A stretch of 5,903 nt of DNA. It comes from RGIG6904 sp024680835 (GTDB lineage Bacteria; Bacillota; Clostridia; Lachnospirales; Lachnospiraceae). The notes below the pieces were generated by a model. That model did no database searches. It was not told the origin of the DNA and saw nothing but the letters and a program-made list of their open reading frames with translations. The DNA lies in assembly GCA_024680835.1 (NCBI GenBank), contig JAILBP010000226.1, positions 1 to 5,903 on the forward strand, in the 5' to 3' direction. The translations under genes and the position numbers were made by a program. Below, one piece after another: positions 5,324 to 5,903 of this stretch. Positions within the stretch are counted from its first letter, which is position 1. Every line of letters starts with the position of its first letter.

Positions 5324-5903
5324 AAGGTTTATACACAGGCTGGACCGGCATGGTAAACGAGATGAACCGTCTCGATGTCATGACCAATAATCTGGCCAAC
5401 GCCGATACCAACGGATATAAAAAGGAAGCGGCGACAGCCCAGTCGTTTGACGACCGCCTGGCTGTGAAGATCAAGGATCAGTCTACACACGGGCTTCACA
5501 GGCATTTGGGCGATGCGAATCTGGGCGTTAAGATCGGAGAGACATATACGGATTGGAGCCAGGGCAGTTTTCAGGTCACGGACAGCCAGTATGACGTGGC
5601 ATTGGACGGTAATGGCTTTTTTGCCGTGTCCTACACATCCAAGCAGGGTGAGACAAACTGTATGTATACAAGAGACGGCGCATTTTCAGTTACCAGGGAG
5701 GGTTTTCTGGTGACCAAGGACGGAGATTACATACTCAACATGAACGGCGCCATGAATGGAGACCCTTCGGAAGCCAATTACATAAGATTGGATCCGAACC
5801 AGCCTTTTAAGATCGATCAGAAAGGTTATATTACTCAGGATGGAGAGAACGTTGCACAGCTCGGAATAGCCGATTTCGAGAATTATGATTTCCTCTCCAA
5901 ATA
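5317..5903 (+). CDS. flhO: Flagellar rod/hook-basal body protein, FlhO/FlgF-FlgG family (3' end outside window)
   Basis: ATG 5317 has a strong GGAGG (5304-5308) 8 nt upstream, and the frame runs open to the window end, giving 195 residues. The N-terminal rod motif is present (RLDVMTNNLANADTNGYKK, 18-36). The FlgF/FlgG core follows: YTDWSQGSFQVTDSQYDVAL then DGNGFF (77-102), then YTRDGAFSVTREGFLV (117-132). These proteins cross the envelope through the flagellar export apparatus, have no Sec signal, and build the rod or the base of the hook. Position after a Mbl-like gene supports FlhO, with FlhP expected next outside the window; the enteric equivalent would be FlgF or FlgG, and the choice is uncertain. 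Control by the sigma-D promoter at 5181-5207 is likely. Confidence 0.88.
   Translation, partial: MLKGLYTGWTGMVNEMNRLDVMTNNLANADTNGYKKEAATAQSFDDRLAVKIKDQSTHGLHRHLGDANLGVKIGETYTDWSQGSFQVTDSQYDVALDGNGFFAVSYTSKQGETNCMYTRDGAFSVTREGFLVTKDGDYILNMNGAMNGDPSEANYIRLDPNQPFKIDQKGYITQDGENVAQLGIADFENYDFLSK

Overview
The window looks like chromosomal DNA of a motile, low-to-mid GC Firmicute, most likely a clostridial relative such as a Lachnospiraceae member. Four things point there: a Mbl-like MreB followed by a FlhO/FlgF-type flagellar gene (the Bacillus mbl-flhO-flhP order), strong purine-rich ribosome binding sites, a Gram-positive-style signal peptidase I, and a secreted protein with Big_2, FlgD-type Ig and GLUG-like repeats of the kind common in gut and rumen Clostridia. 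Taxonomy is inferred, not proven.

Layout, all on the + strand. The 3' end of leuA (2-isopropylmalate synthase, 1-435) is followed by a hairpin at 474-499 that probably ends or attenuates that transcript. A gene for a 572-residue secreted multidomain protein (529-2247) comes next, and rpe (ribulose-phosphate 3-epimerase, 2307-2966) follows only 59 nt later, probably in the same transcript. A good vegetative promoter (2975-3003), with a long dyad over its -10 box, drives signal peptidase I (3064-3765). A tRNA-Leu(UAG) gene (3778-3859) lies 12 nt after lepB, and a Mbl-like mreB (3907-4899) lies 47 nt after the tRNA. A clear intrinsic terminator at 4918-4950 closes that block.

The 417-nt gap 4900-5316 is the most interesting stretch. 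It holds the terminator, a possible housekeeping promoter, a GC-rich region able to fold into a strong hairpin, a textbook sigma-D/sigma-28 flagellar promoter (TAAA-N15-GCCGATAA, 5181-5207), two leader hairpins and a possible 30-codon upstream ORF that overlaps the next start. The window ends inside a flagellar rod/hook-family gene (flhO-like, 5317 to beyond 5903), which that promoter is placed to drive.

Functionally this is mostly housekeeping: leucine synthesis, pentose phosphate metabolism, protein export, cell shape and the start of a flagellar basal-body operon. I see no mobile element, CRISPR array, phage gene or defence cassette, and no convincing wholly new system. The points worth follow-up are regulatory (the sigma-D leader and the lepB operator) and the secreted repeat protein.
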